Of a stretch of 64,000 nucleotides of DNA, positions 24,736-32,648 are shown piece after piece (positions within the stretch are counted from its first letter, which is position 1; every line of letters begins with the position of its first letter). Position numbers and translations under genes: made by a program. A model generated the notes under the pieces. It was given only the letters and a program-made list of their open reading frames with translations. It made no database searches and was not told the DNA's origin. The stretch covers positions 2,263,501 to 2,327,500 of the forward strand of contig CP064972.1 of assembly GCA_016699405.1 (NCBI GenBank), written 5' to 3'. Source of the stretch: Holophagales bacterium (GTDB lineage Bacteria; Acidobacteriota; Thermoanaerobaculia; Multivoradales; JAGPDF01).

Positions 24736-26952
24736 ATGCGACCTCTTCCGCGCCCCCTCGTCGTTCTCGCTCTTGCCCTCGTCGCCACGGCCGCTGGCGC
24801 GGCGACTCTGCCGGTCTACGTCGACCAGGTTGCCGACGGTTGGGAGTACTGGGGCTGGGCCTCGGTCGTCAACCTCGCCTACACCGGGACGGTGCACGGC
24901 GGCACCCACGCCATCCGCTTCGAGCCGGATGCCTGGGAGGCGGTCTATCTGCACTCGGCCGCCGCGCTGTCCGTGGCGGAGTGGAACGGGGTCCGTTTCT
25001 GGGTGCGCGGCGAAGGGTCGGGCGGCCAGTCGCTCGTGCTCTGGGTGCGACTCGGCTCGACGACGCGCCTCTCGACCGCGCTTGCTCCCTACCTGCCGGC
25101 CGGTGGTGTGCCGGCGGGGCAGTGGGCGCAGGTCACCGTGCCGTTCGCCGATTTCGGGGTGACCTCGGGGAGCTTCGACGATCTCTGGATCCAGGCCGGT
25201 GTGGCCGGGGACCAGGCCGCCGTCCTGGTCGACGACTGGGAGCTCACCGGCCCGGGCCCGATCGTGCCGCCCGGCGGACCGGTGCCGGTCGCCGTCGACC
25301 CCGGAGCCGACCGTCGCTACGTCAGCCCGCTCGTCTACGGCGTGAATTTCGGCGACATCGCGCGCTTCTCCACGGTGCCCTACACGGTGCGGCGTTACGG
25401 CGGCAATTCGACGACGCGCTACAACTGGCAGGCCGACGTGCACTCGACCGCCTCGGACTGGTTCTTCATGAACATCCCGGATTCGTCGAGCCCCGGCGGA
25501 TTGCCGGCCGGTTCGTCGAGCGACCAGTTCGTTGCCGAGACGCTCGCCGCCGGCTCGCAGGTGGTGCTCACCGTGCCGACGATCGGCTGGGCGCCGGCGC
25601 CGGTGCAGGCCAAGCGCTGGAGCTTCTCGGAGGTCAAGTACGGGCCGCAGACCTCCGACGAGTGCCGCTACTTCGGCAACAACCCGCCGGACTGGTGCAC
25701 CCACGACGCCGGCAACGGGCTCTGCGACAGCGCCGTCAACACGACGGGCTACTGCCAGGGCGGGAGGATCGTCGGCAACGACCCGTTCGACACCTCGATC
25801 GCCATCACGCCGGCGTGGGTCGGCGACTGGATCGACTTCCTCGGCGGTCGCTACGGCAGCGCGGCGCAGGGCGGTGTGCGCTTCGTCGCGCTCGACAACG
25901 AGGCGATGCTGTGGAACAGCACGCATCGCGACGTGCATCCGACGGCGCCGGGTTACGACGAGGTCTGGACTCGCGGCCTGGCAGTGGCCAGCGAGGTGCG
26001 GCAGCGCGATCCGTCGGTGAAGATCCTCGGGCCGGTGACCTGGGGCTGGTGCGATCTCTTCAGCTCGGCGGCGGATGCCGACGTCGGTCCGAGCTGCATC
26101 GACGGCGCCGACCGTCAGGCGCACGGCGGCGTGGAGTTCGTCCGCTGGTACCTGCGACAGGCCTGCGCCCACGAGCGCACGACCGGTGTGCGGGTGCTCG
26201 ACCTGCTCGACGTCCACTACTACCCGCAGGCCAACGTCGCCGGGCTCGGCGGCAACGATTCGGGCGAGGACGCCTCGACCTCGGCGCGTCGCCTGCGTTC
26301 GCTGCGCGAGCTGTGGGATCCGGCCTACGTCTCGGAGTCGTGGATCGGCGAGGCGCCGTACCTGTTGCCGCGCCTGCGTGCCTGGATCGACCAGGAGTGC
26401 CCGGGCGTCGGGCTCGCGCTGACGGAGTACAAGTGGGGTCCGGACACCGGCGCGAGCGGGACCCTGGCGCAGGCCGAGCTGCTGGCGATCCTCGGCCGCG
26501 AAGGGGTCGAGCTCGCCACGCGCTGGGTGGCGCCGGAGGTCGGCACCAAAGTCGAGCAGGCCTTCCTGCTCTTCCTCGACTACGACGCCGCGGGCAGTCG
26601 CGTCGCCGGCGACAGCGTGCGCGCCACGAGTCTCGCCCCCGATGCGGTCGCCTCCTACGCACTGCGCGATCCGCGCGGCAGGCTCTTCCTGCTTCTCTTC
26701 AACAAGGACACGGTCGACCGCGAAGCCCAGGTCACCGTCGCGGGCGGCGTCACCGGCAACCTCGCGCTCTACCGCTTCACCGCGACCACCGCGCTCGCCG
26801 CCGCCGGCACCGTCCCGGGAGCCGCGACGCCGATCGTCCTCACCCTCCCGCCCCGCTCCGCCACCCTCGCCGTCGGCCAACTCGCCGGCGGCGGCGGGCT
26901 GCCGTTCAGCGACTCGTTCGAGCGCGGGCTCGCGCGGTGGGTGGGGCCGTAG
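24736..26952 (+). CDS. Secreted glycoside hydrolase family 44 enzyme (endoglucanase/xyloglucanase type)
   Basis: 738 residues with a signal peptide (to about residue 23). Residues 24-175 form a jelly-roll carbohydrate-binding-like domain ending LVDDWELTGPG. The GH44 catalytic region runs from about 190 to 620: VSPLVYGVNFGDIARF, VRRYGGNSTTRYNWQ, acid/base Glu389 in DNEAMLWNS and nucleophile Glu564 in LTEYKWG. Spacing of 175 between the two is as in characterised enzymes. A beta-sandwich follows. The last residues, LPFSDSFERGLARWVGP, resemble the C terminus of the protease encoded at 28403-31141 and may be a sorting signal. Expected substrates are beta-1,4-glucans or xyloglucan. TAGCCT at 24723-24728 may be a -10. 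Confidence 0.88.
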   Translation: MRPLPRPLVVLALALVATAAGAATLPVYVDQVADGWEYWGWASVVNLAYTGTVHGGTHAIRFEPDAWEAVYLHSAAALSVAEWNGVRFWVRGEGSGGQSLVLWVRLGSTTRLSTALAPYLPAGGVPAGQWAQVTVPFADFGVTSGSFDDLWIQAGVAGDQAAVLVDDWELTGPGPIVPPGGPVPVAVDPGADRRYVSPLVYGVNFGDIARFSTVPYTVRRYGGNSTTRYNWQADVHSTASDWFFMNIPDSSSPGGLPAGSSSDQFVAETLAAGSQVVLTVPTIGWAPAPVQAKRWSFSEVKYGPQTSDECRYFGNNPPDWCTHDAGNGLCDSAVNTTGYCQGGRIVGNDPFDTSIAITPAWVGDWIDFLGGRYGSAAQGGVRFVALDNEAMLWNSTHRDVHPTAPGYDEVWTRGLAVASEVRQRDPSVKILGPVTWGWCDLFSSAADADVGPSCIDGADRQAHGGVEFVRWYLRQACAHERTTGVRVLDLLDVHYYPQANVAGLGGNDSGEDASTSARRLRSLRELWDPAYVSESWIGEAPYLLPRLRAWIDQECPGVGLALTEYKWGPDTGASGTLAQAELLAILGREGVELATRWVAPEVGTKVEQAFLLFLDYDAAGSRVAGDSVRATSLAPDAVASYALRDPRGRLFLLLFNKDTVDREAQVTVAGGVTGNLALYRFTATTALAAAGTVPGAATPIVLTLPPRSATLAVGQLAGGGGLPFSDSFERGLARWVGP

Positions 26953-27315
26953 GGGCGAGACTCGGCGCTCCGCGGGTCAACCGCGCTCCAGCCGGTCGGC
27001 CCTCTTCCTTTCGGCTCGTCCCACTCACCGGAAGCGTTCTGCTGCGCAGTGCGGTGGGCGACCGCACTCTCGCTCCCCGGCCGTGGCGGCTAGCAGCTAG
27101 AGGTTGGGAAGTGAAGGTCCCGGCCCGCAGAATCGAGAGCAACGGAGGACCTGTCATGCGGCTGACCCTCGAATCCTGGCCCGCCGACGGCGGCTACGTC
27201 GGCCGTTCAGGGCACCCTTCAGGGGATCGAAATCCCAGTGTGAAGGGGGCGACCTAGCTGTATGAGGACGAGATTGGGCCGACGCTATCTTGCGCGCCCG
27301 ATGAGCCAGTGCCGT
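26953..27315. other. Intergenic stretch with a small disrupted open frame
   Basis: Some 360 bases between the GH44 stop and the convergent SDR gene. The only notable item is the short frame at 27156-27257 with a good ribosome site. The remainder shows no recognisable gene, RNA or repeat. Confidence 0.6.
27156..27257 (+). pseudogene. Possible remnant of a HicB-like antitoxin gene
   Basis: A GGAGG-led ATG opens a 33-codon frame starting MRLTLESWPADGGYVGR, which resembles the first strand of HicB-family antitoxins. The frame then leaves protein-like sequence. In another frame AVQGTLQGIEIPV-stop and an overlapping GTGAAGGGGGCG look like the end of an antitoxin joined to the start of a partner gene. 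An internally deleted hicB-type locus would explain this, but the evidence is a dozen residues only. Confidence 0.25.
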
Positions 27316-28272
27316 TCACCGAGAGAGGCTCGCCATCCCGTCGTTCAGGGTCGGGTAGCGCAGGTCCTTCGAGAGCTCCGCGCGGAATCGCGTCGTGTCT
27401 CCGCAGTACGACACCTTCCCGATGCGCACGAAGTCGCGGGTGAGAGGCGAGCGGGTGCGGAAGAGGGTGGCCCAGAGCTCGCAGAGGGTGGCGGTGGTGA
27501 GGATGGTCCACCACGGGAGGTGCCAGGGGCGCGGGGTGCCCCAGGCGTCGCAGGCGCGGTCGAGGAACTCCTGGAGCGTGAGCGGCTCCTCGTCTCCGAG
27601 GTGGTAGATGCCGGAGACACCGTCGCGGGTCGCGGCGGCGGTGGTGGCGGCGAGGAAGTCGGGCGTCGAGATCAGGTGGATCCAGGTCGGCTCGCGCCAG
27701 ACGCCGAGGAGGCGCCGCTCGGCGAGCCAGCGCGCGGCGTCGATCATCAGGATCCCCTTGCCGTAGACCATGCCGACGCGGAGCACGACCGGCGTGAGCG
27801 AGGTGCACGCCGCGCGCGCGAAGAGCAGCCGCTCCTCGGCGAGACGGGTCGTCGCGTGCGCCGAGATCGGGTGGCCGTCGAGGCGGCCGGTCGCGGGATG
27901 CTGCGGCGTCGTCGGTCCCTCGACGTGGGGAAACGAGATCAGGACGACGCGTTGCACGCCGGCGGCGAGCGCGGCGTCGAGAAGGTGGCCGAACCATGCG
28001 GTGTTGGTGGTCGGCAGGAAGCGCTCCGGTCGGGGTGCGAAGAGCACACCGGCGAAGTGGACGACCACGTCGACACCCGCGAGCGCCGGTGCCAGCGTTT
28101 CCGGCTGCGCGAGGTCGATCGTGCACACCGCGGTCCGCGGCGCGGCGGCGAGGTCGGCCGGCAGCGGCGTCCGGTGCACGAGGAGGCGGAGCTCGTGCTC
28201 GCCTTCGGCGACCAGGTGCCGTGCCAGCCGACTGCCGAGGTTTCCCGCCGCGCCGGTGATCGCGATGACCAT
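27316..28272 (-). CDS. NAD(P)-binding extended SDR (epimerase/dehydratase-like) protein
   Basis: 318 residues, Rossmann fold with GAAGNLG at 7-13 for NAD(P), DVVVHFAGVLF and RVVLISFPHVEG in the usual order of extended short-chain dehydrogenases. The catalytic YxxxK is not visible: the expected region reads HATTRLAEERLL, with neither Tyr nor Lys, so oxidoreductase or epimerase chemistry is questionable and a binding role is possible. YHLGDEEPLTLQEFLDRAC and the C-terminal domain are typical of NAD-dependent epimerase relatives. Cytosolic; substrate unknown. Confidence 0.78.
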   Translation of the reverse strand: MVIAITGAAGNLGSRLARHLVAEGEHELRLLVHRTPLPADLAAAPRTAVCTIDLAQPETLAPALAGVDVVVHFAGVLFAPRPERFLPTTNTAWFGHLLDAALAAGVQRVVLISFPHVEGPTTPQHPATGRLDGHPISAHATTRLAEERLLFARAACTSLTPVVLRVGMVYGKGILMIDAARWLAERRLLGVWREPTWIHLISTPDFLAATTAAATRDGVSGIYHLGDEEPLTLQEFLDRACDAWGTPRPWHLPWWTILTTATLCELWATLFRTRSPLTRDFVRIGKVSYCGDTTRFRAELSKDLRYPTLNDGMASLSR

Positions 28273-28287
28273 CGAGCCACAGCCTAT

Positions 28288-28315
28288 CGCGGGCCTCGGG
28301 TGGCCGAGGTCCGCG
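28288..28315. terminator. 12-bp inverted repeat after the protease gene
   Basis: CGCGG-G-CCTCGG and CCGAGG-T-CCGCG pair (one G-T wobble) around GTGG. It lies between the protease stop (28403) and the SDR start (28272) on the minus strand and probably ends the protease transcript. No T-run follows. Confidence 0.55.
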
Positions 28316-28402
28316 ACAGGGGGTGCCTGTTTCGAGCTCGATCGAGTGCGTCGGGGTGCGCTGGCTCACGCCCGAGGCGCGAGCCAGCGACGCCGAGCGA
28401 TC

Positions 28403-31141
28403 TCAGGGGTAGGTCGCGCTCCAGCCGGCGAAGCTGCCGGCCTCGAAGCCGTGGGCGAAATAGAGCCCGGCGCTGCAGGTGCTGCCGACGAGGATCTTGA
28501 CGTCGTCGATCCACCAACCGGCCGCAGCTTGGCTGGAATCGGTGCCGATGCGCCAGCGCAGCAGCAGCGAAGAGCCGGCGAAATCGGCGAGGTCGCCGGT
28601 GACCTGGGTCCAGGCCGAGGTGCTGGCGGTCCACGCCGAACGACCGCCGAGCGGGTTGCCGCAGCAGGTGCTGAGGGTGCCGTTGTAGCCGTTGGTGAGC
28701 AGGCGTCCCGAGTTGCCGGTGAGGATGTCGTTCCAGGTCGTGCCGCCATCGGTCGACGTCTCGAGAACGCCGCCGTCGTAACGGGTCGAGGTGCCCTCGA
28801 AGGTGTAGTTGTGCCAGAACTCCAGCTTGACGGGAACCGCCGCTGGCAGCGCGAGCGCCGCGGTGTTGCGGATGTGGCTGTCGCCGACGGTGCTCTGATC
28901 CAGGGCGAAGTAGGAGTGCGTCGGCGAGTGCGCGCCGGTCGTCACGACCGACCAGGCGGGCGTCCCGGTCGTGGTCCACAGCCCGCTGCCGCTCTCGAGA
29001 TCGTCGGTGAAGAAGACGGTGTCCGGACCGGATGCCCCGGCCGACTTGATGACCGAGTTCCCCTCCTGGTTGCCGTTGGCGCAGTGGCCGCTGCCGTTGC
29101 CCGTCTGGTCCTCGGCCCGCACGGCGTAGTAGTAGAGCGTGCCGGGTAGCGGGGTGATGTCGGTGAAGGCCGTGCCGGCGACGCAACTGGCGCGGAGGTT
29201 CGCGGCGCTCGGCGTGAAGCCCGGCGTGGTGCTGCGGAACACGTTGTAGACGACGCCGCCGCCGCAGCGGCTGGCGCCCGCGGTCCAGCCGAGCTGGATT
29301 CCGCAAGTCGTCGTTCCGGCGCTCGTCGCGGTGGCGAGGCCGTCGAAGGTCGGCGTGAGCACGCAGACGCCCGTTGCCGTGGCGTCGTCGCAGGTGCTCT
29401 GCGCCGATTCGCAGGGCTGTGCGTCGTCGACCGCGACGACCTTGTAGGCGTAGGTGGCCGAGCCGGAGACGGTCAGGTCGCTGTAGGTGGTCCCGACGAT
29501 ACCGCTCTGCAGGAGAGTGAACGCGGCAGCGAGGGCGCAACTCGCTTCGGCGCGGTAGACCTTGTAGCTCGTCGCTCCGGCCGAAGCGCCCCAGGAGAGG
29601 TCGATCCGGTTGTTTCCGTTGGCCGTGGCGGTGAGTCCGGAGGGCACCGGCGGCGCGGTGCAGTTGGCACGACCGTCGAGCGTCATCGCTCCGGTGTTGC
29701 CCGGATCGAGGTAGTCCTTGACGCGGTTGCTCGCCGTCGAGCCGGAACGGTCCCAGGAAACGGAGAAATGCCCGTAGTAGTCCGAGAGGCTCTCGCCGGT
29801 GGCGCCGCACGCCGAGGGTCCGCCGTGAAGCTGGCCGATGAACCGTCGCGCGGCGTTGTAGAGCGGCGAGCCCGACGAGCCGGGTTCGGTCACGCCCGGA
29901 GGAATCGTCGTCGCCGGGCTGGGCGGGTAGATCGGTGTCGGATCCCAGTACGAGTGAACGTGAGTTCCGTCGCCGGGAATCGTCGAGTTGTTGTAGCTGG
30001 TGGTCGTCGTGTTCTGTTCGACGAAGGTGATCCGCTTCTCGTCGTTGTTCGGGTGATGGATTCCGGCACAGAGCGCGCCGGTGGCCGGCCCGCAGGCGTG
30101 ATCGCCGTTGCCCGGGCCGCCCGAGCCGCTATAGGGGGTGCGGTCCCACCCGGCCCAGTAGTGATTGAACGCCGGCACGGCCGGGGCGGTCATCTCGACG
30201 AGCGTGAAGTCGGAAGGCGAGTAGGCCGCTTTGAACGTCGAGCCGGTGTGGAACTGGGCGAAGCTCCCGTCCCCGGCGCCGCCGCTGGCAGCGCTGCCCG
30301 GAAGGCGGCAGGTCGAGTTCTCGTAGTTCCAGTAGGTGACGAGCGAGGCGGCGTTCCCACTGTTGATGCCGCAGTGATTCGCCGTCATGAAGAGCATCTT
30401 GCGGTCCTGCGCCGTGTTGTTGAGCAGCGAGCCGGTGCAGAAGGCCGAGCCGCCGGTCGAGATGTTGGCGGTCGCCTGTCCGAGCTGGCGCCATTCGGCC
30501 CACGGCGAGCCCAGGCCGTCGAGGCAGGCGATGTCCATGTTGCAGCCGCCCGACGCGACCGCATCGGGCACGCCGAATCCGCGGTAGCCCTGGTTGATCG
30601 AGGTCAGCTCGAGCTTGACCTTTTCGATCTCGCGCTCGGGGGCAGTCAGCTCGACGACGAGATCGTCCCCGGGGAGAACGGGCGTCCAGAGCTCGTCGTA
30701 AGGCCGGTTGTCGTCGGCGGTGAACGGCCGGATGCTGCGCTTGCCGTCGCCGGAGTAGAGGAAGAGCCGCGCGTTGGCGCTCAGGCGGAACTTGCCGAAG
30801 GCGAGGTTGAGCGACTTGGTGCCGGGGGCGACGATGCGCAGGCGCCACAGCATCAGGCCGCCGGGAAGCCGCTCCCAGGTGCCGTAGTCCTGCAGCGTGA
30901 TCTGGACCGGGTAGGGCACGGCGAACCGTGGTGCCTCGCCGGCCGCTTCGGCCTGTGCCCCTTCGGCGAGCGCGGCTTCGAGGTCGAGCGGCTCAGGAAT
31001 GAACGTGTCGACCGCGTCGAGGGGCGTGACCGCGAAGACGGTCGCGGTGGGAACGGGTCCGCTGGCGAAGGCGAGCGTGGAAAGGAGGAGGGCCGAGGTG
31101 GCAGCGACGAGGAGAGAAGCGATCGGGCGGGGAGCGGGCAT
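28403..31141 (-). CDS. Secreted lysyl-endopeptidase-like serine protease with fibronectin-type and jelly-roll domains
   Basis: 912 residues. A signal peptide (to about 27) and a propeptide-like region (to about 210) lead to a trypsin-fold domain of the Achromobacter protease I type. The catalytic triad is His256 (MTANHCG), Asp311 (SPSDFTLVEM) and Ser423 (EPGSSGSPLYN). Cys pairs in GGCNMDIACLDG and elsewhere match that family. Two fibronectin-III-like domains (about 495-690) and a C-terminal beta-sandwich (about 700-890, GWWIDDVKI) follow. It ends LYFAHGFEAGSFAGWSATYP, a motif resembling the end of the GH44 enzyme. Extracellular protein degradation is expected; Lys specificity is not proven. 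GGAGG precedes the ATG. Confidence 0.9.
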   Translation of the reverse strand: MPAPRPIASLLVAATSALLLSTLAFASGPVPTATVFAVTPLDAVDTFIPEPLDLEAALAEGAQAEAAGEAPRFAVPYPVQITLQDYGTWERLPGGLMLWRLRIVAPGTKSLNLAFGKFRLSANARLFLYSGDGKRSIRPFTADDNRPYDELWTPVLPGDDLVVELTAPEREIEKVKLELTSINQGYRGFGVPDAVASGGCNMDIACLDGLGSPWAEWRQLGQATANISTGGSAFCTGSLLNNTAQDRKMLFMTANHCGINSGNAASLVTYWNYENSTCRLPGSAASGGAGDGSFAQFHTGSTFKAAYSPSDFTLVEMTAPAVPAFNHYWAGWDRTPYSGSGGPGNGDHACGPATGALCAGIHHPNNDEKRITFVEQNTTTTSYNNSTIPGDGTHVHSYWDPTPIYPPSPATTIPPGVTEPGSSGSPLYNAARRFIGQLHGGPSACGATGESLSDYYGHFSVSWDRSGSTASNRVKDYLDPGNTGAMTLDGRANCTAPPVPSGLTATANGNNRIDLSWGASAGATSYKVYRAEASCALAAAFTLLQSGIVGTTYSDLTVSGSATYAYKVVAVDDAQPCESAQSTCDDATATGVCVLTPTFDGLATATSAGTTTCGIQLGWTAGASRCGGGVVYNVFRSTTPGFTPSAANLRASCVAGTAFTDITPLPGTLYYYAVRAEDQTGNGSGHCANGNQEGNSVIKSAGASGPDTVFFTDDLESGSGLWTTTGTPAWSVVTTGAHSPTHSYFALDQSTVGDSHIRNTAALALPAAVPVKLEFWHNYTFEGTSTRYDGGVLETSTDGGTTWNDILTGNSGRLLTNGYNGTLSTCCGNPLGGRSAWTASTSAWTQVTGDLADFAGSSLLLRWRIGTDSSQAAAGWWIDDVKILVGSTCSAGLYFAHGFEAGSFAGWSATYP

Positions 31142-31211
31142 GAAACCTCCGGCAGAGAGCCTGGCTCGGCGTGGCCGAACAGGAGGATGTGAGGGTAGAC
31201 CCAAGAAGGAT

Positions 31212-31228
31212 GGTAGCGACTTGCTACC
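31212..31228 (-). promoter_or_regulatory. Hairpin in the presumed protease leader
   Basis: GGTAGC and GCTACC form a perfect 6-bp stem around 5 bases, about 70 bases before the protease start. GGGTAG and CTACCC sequences flank it at 31193-31198 and 31243-31248, so a larger stem is possible. It could be a structured leader, an operator, or the terminator of the zinc-ribbon gene that ends at 31256. Confidence 0.3.
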
Positions 31229-31255
31229 TCGGGGGCCCTACCCGTTTGGGGAGGC

Positions 31256-31486
31256 TCAGTAGTAGTCGGAACAGGACAGGTAGTAGCCGCACCCGGGCCG
31301 CGGGCAGTAGAGCTTGCACTTGCGCTCGGCGAGCGTGGCGCCGCAGTTGGGGCAGGTGCGCAGGGTGCGCTCGGCGTCGGAGAGGGTGGCCGGCCCGGCG
31401 GCAACGCGAGGCGAGGCGGGGAGGGGCGAGGCGTCCGCCTGCGGCGGCGGTGGAGCCGGGGCGGCGGGGTCGTCGGGAGGCGCCAT
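31256..31486 (-). CDS. Small zinc-ribbon protein
   Basis: 76 residues. A Pro/Ala-rich N terminus (to about 38) is followed by a cysteine-dense module with Cys45 and Cys48 (CPNCG), Cys57, Cys61, Cys66 and Cys72, ending in SCSDYY. At least one zinc ribbon is evident. No catalytic domain. I chose the ATG at 31486; the open frame extends upstream but would overlap the manC promoter. Role unknown; divergent from the manC-like gene and followed by the protease gene on the same strand. Confidence 0.7.
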   Translation of the reverse strand: MAPPDDPAAPAPPPPQADASPLPASPRVAAGPATLSDAERTLRTCPNCGATLAERKCKLYCPRPGCGYYLSCSDYY

Positions 31487-31513
31487 GGCCGGCGATCCTA
31501 GCCCGCAGCCGCG

Positions 31514-31519
31514 TATACT
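31514..31519 (+). promoter_or_regulatory. Candidate -10 of the mannose-1-phosphate guanylyltransferase gene
   Basis: TATACT stands 8 bases before the ATG at 31528. Transcription would then start about 2 bases before the ATG, leaving practically no leader, and no ribosome site is present. No -35 is recognised. Confidence 0.4.
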
Positions 31520-31527
31520 GCGCCGCC

Positions 31528-32577
31528 ATGTTCGAAGCTCTCGTTCTGGCGGGCGGCAGCGGCACACGGTTCTGGCCGGCGAGCCGCCGCGCGCGCCCCA
31601 AGCAGCTGCTCGCTCTCGACGGCAAGCGCAGTCTGCTGCAGCAGACCGTCGATCGCCTCGCCCCGCTCGTTCCCCCGGAGTCGGTCTGGATCTCCACCAC
31701 CACGGAGCTCGCGGCCGCGGTGCGCGAGGAGCTGCCGGAGGTCCCGGCGCAGCAGATCCTCGCCGAGCCCGCCGGGCGAAACACGGCGCCGGCGATCGCC
31801 TATTCGCTGCTCGCCATGCCCGAGGCGCGACGTCGTCGCCCGGTCGTCGTCCTGCCGTCCGATCACCGGATCGCCTCGCCCGAGTCGTTCCTCGCCACCG
31901 TGCGAGCCGCTGGGGAGGTGGCCGAACGCGACGACCGGATGCTGGCGCTCGGCGTCACGCCGCGCCGGCCGGAGACCGGATTCGGTTACCTCGAGCTCGG
32001 TGAGCCGCTCGCCGGAGCGGACGGACTGCGCCGGGTCGCGCGCTTCACCGAAAAGCCGGACCTCGCCACCGCCGAGCGCTTCGTCGCCTCCGGCACCCAC
32101 TTGTGGAACGCCGGCATCTTCGTTTTTCGCGGCACGACCCTGCTCGCTGCGCTCGAGCGGCACGCTCCGGACCTCGCGGCCGGGTTGGCGGCGATCGTCG
32201 CCGAGCCGGGGTGGGTCGACGAGCTCTACCCGCGCCTGCCGTCGATCTCGATCGACTACGCGGTGATGGAGCGGCTCGACGACCTCGCCACGCTGCCGCT
32301 CGACTGTGGATGGGACGACCTCGGCTCGTGGGGCGCGCTCGCCGAGGTGCTGGCGTCCGATGCGGGGGGCAACGCGGCGCGAGGCGAGTTGGTGGCGGTC
32401 GAGTCGTCGGGCAACGTGGTCTATTCCGACGGTGGAACGGTGGCCCTGCTCGGAGTGGACGGGCTCGTCGTCGTGCGGACCGCCGACGTTGTCCTGGTGC
32501 TGCCGCGCGAGCGTGCCCAGGACGTTCGCCGGATCGTCTCCGAGCTCGAACGGCGGGGTCGCGGCGAGCTGCTGTAG
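31528..32577 (+). CDS. manC: Mannose-1-phosphate guanylyltransferase
   Basis: 349-residue nucleotidyltransferase making GDP-mannose from mannose-1-phosphate and GTP. The signature GGSGTRFWP is at 9-17, followed by RRARPKQLLAL, EPAGRNTAPAIA, VLPSDHRI and FTEKPDLATAERF with ESG/GTHLWNAGIFVF, all in family order. It lacks the C-terminal phosphomannose isomerase domain of bifunctional enzymes, so it is the short form. GDP-mannose would feed polysaccharide or glycoprotein synthesis. The LpxL-like gene follows after 71 bases. Confidence 0.92.
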   Translation: MFEALVLAGGSGTRFWPASRRARPKQLLALDGKRSLLQQTVDRLAPLVPPESVWISTTTELAAAVREELPEVPAQQILAEPAGRNTAPAIAYSLLAMPEARRRRPVVVLPSDHRIASPESFLATVRAAGEVAERDDRMLALGVTPRRPETGFGYLELGEPLAGADGLRRVARFTEKPDLATAERFVASGTHLWNAGIFVFRGTTLLAALERHAPDLAAGLAAIVAEPGWVDELYPRLPSISIDYAVMERLDDLATLPLDCGWDDLGSWGALAEVLASDAGGNAARGELVAVESSGNVVYSDGGTVALLGVDGLVVVRTADVVLVLPRERAQDVRRIVSELERRGRGELL

Positions 32578-32648
32578 CATTGCCGGGACCCGCAGGCGAG
32601 GCTCGGCGCTCGACCCCCGAAGCCACGCAAGGACCGGCCCCACACCCC

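Noticed and set aside
24691..26880. Long minus-strand frame opposite the GH44 gene
   Set aside because: No signal peptide, domain or ribosome site; GH44 catalytic residues confirm the plus strand.
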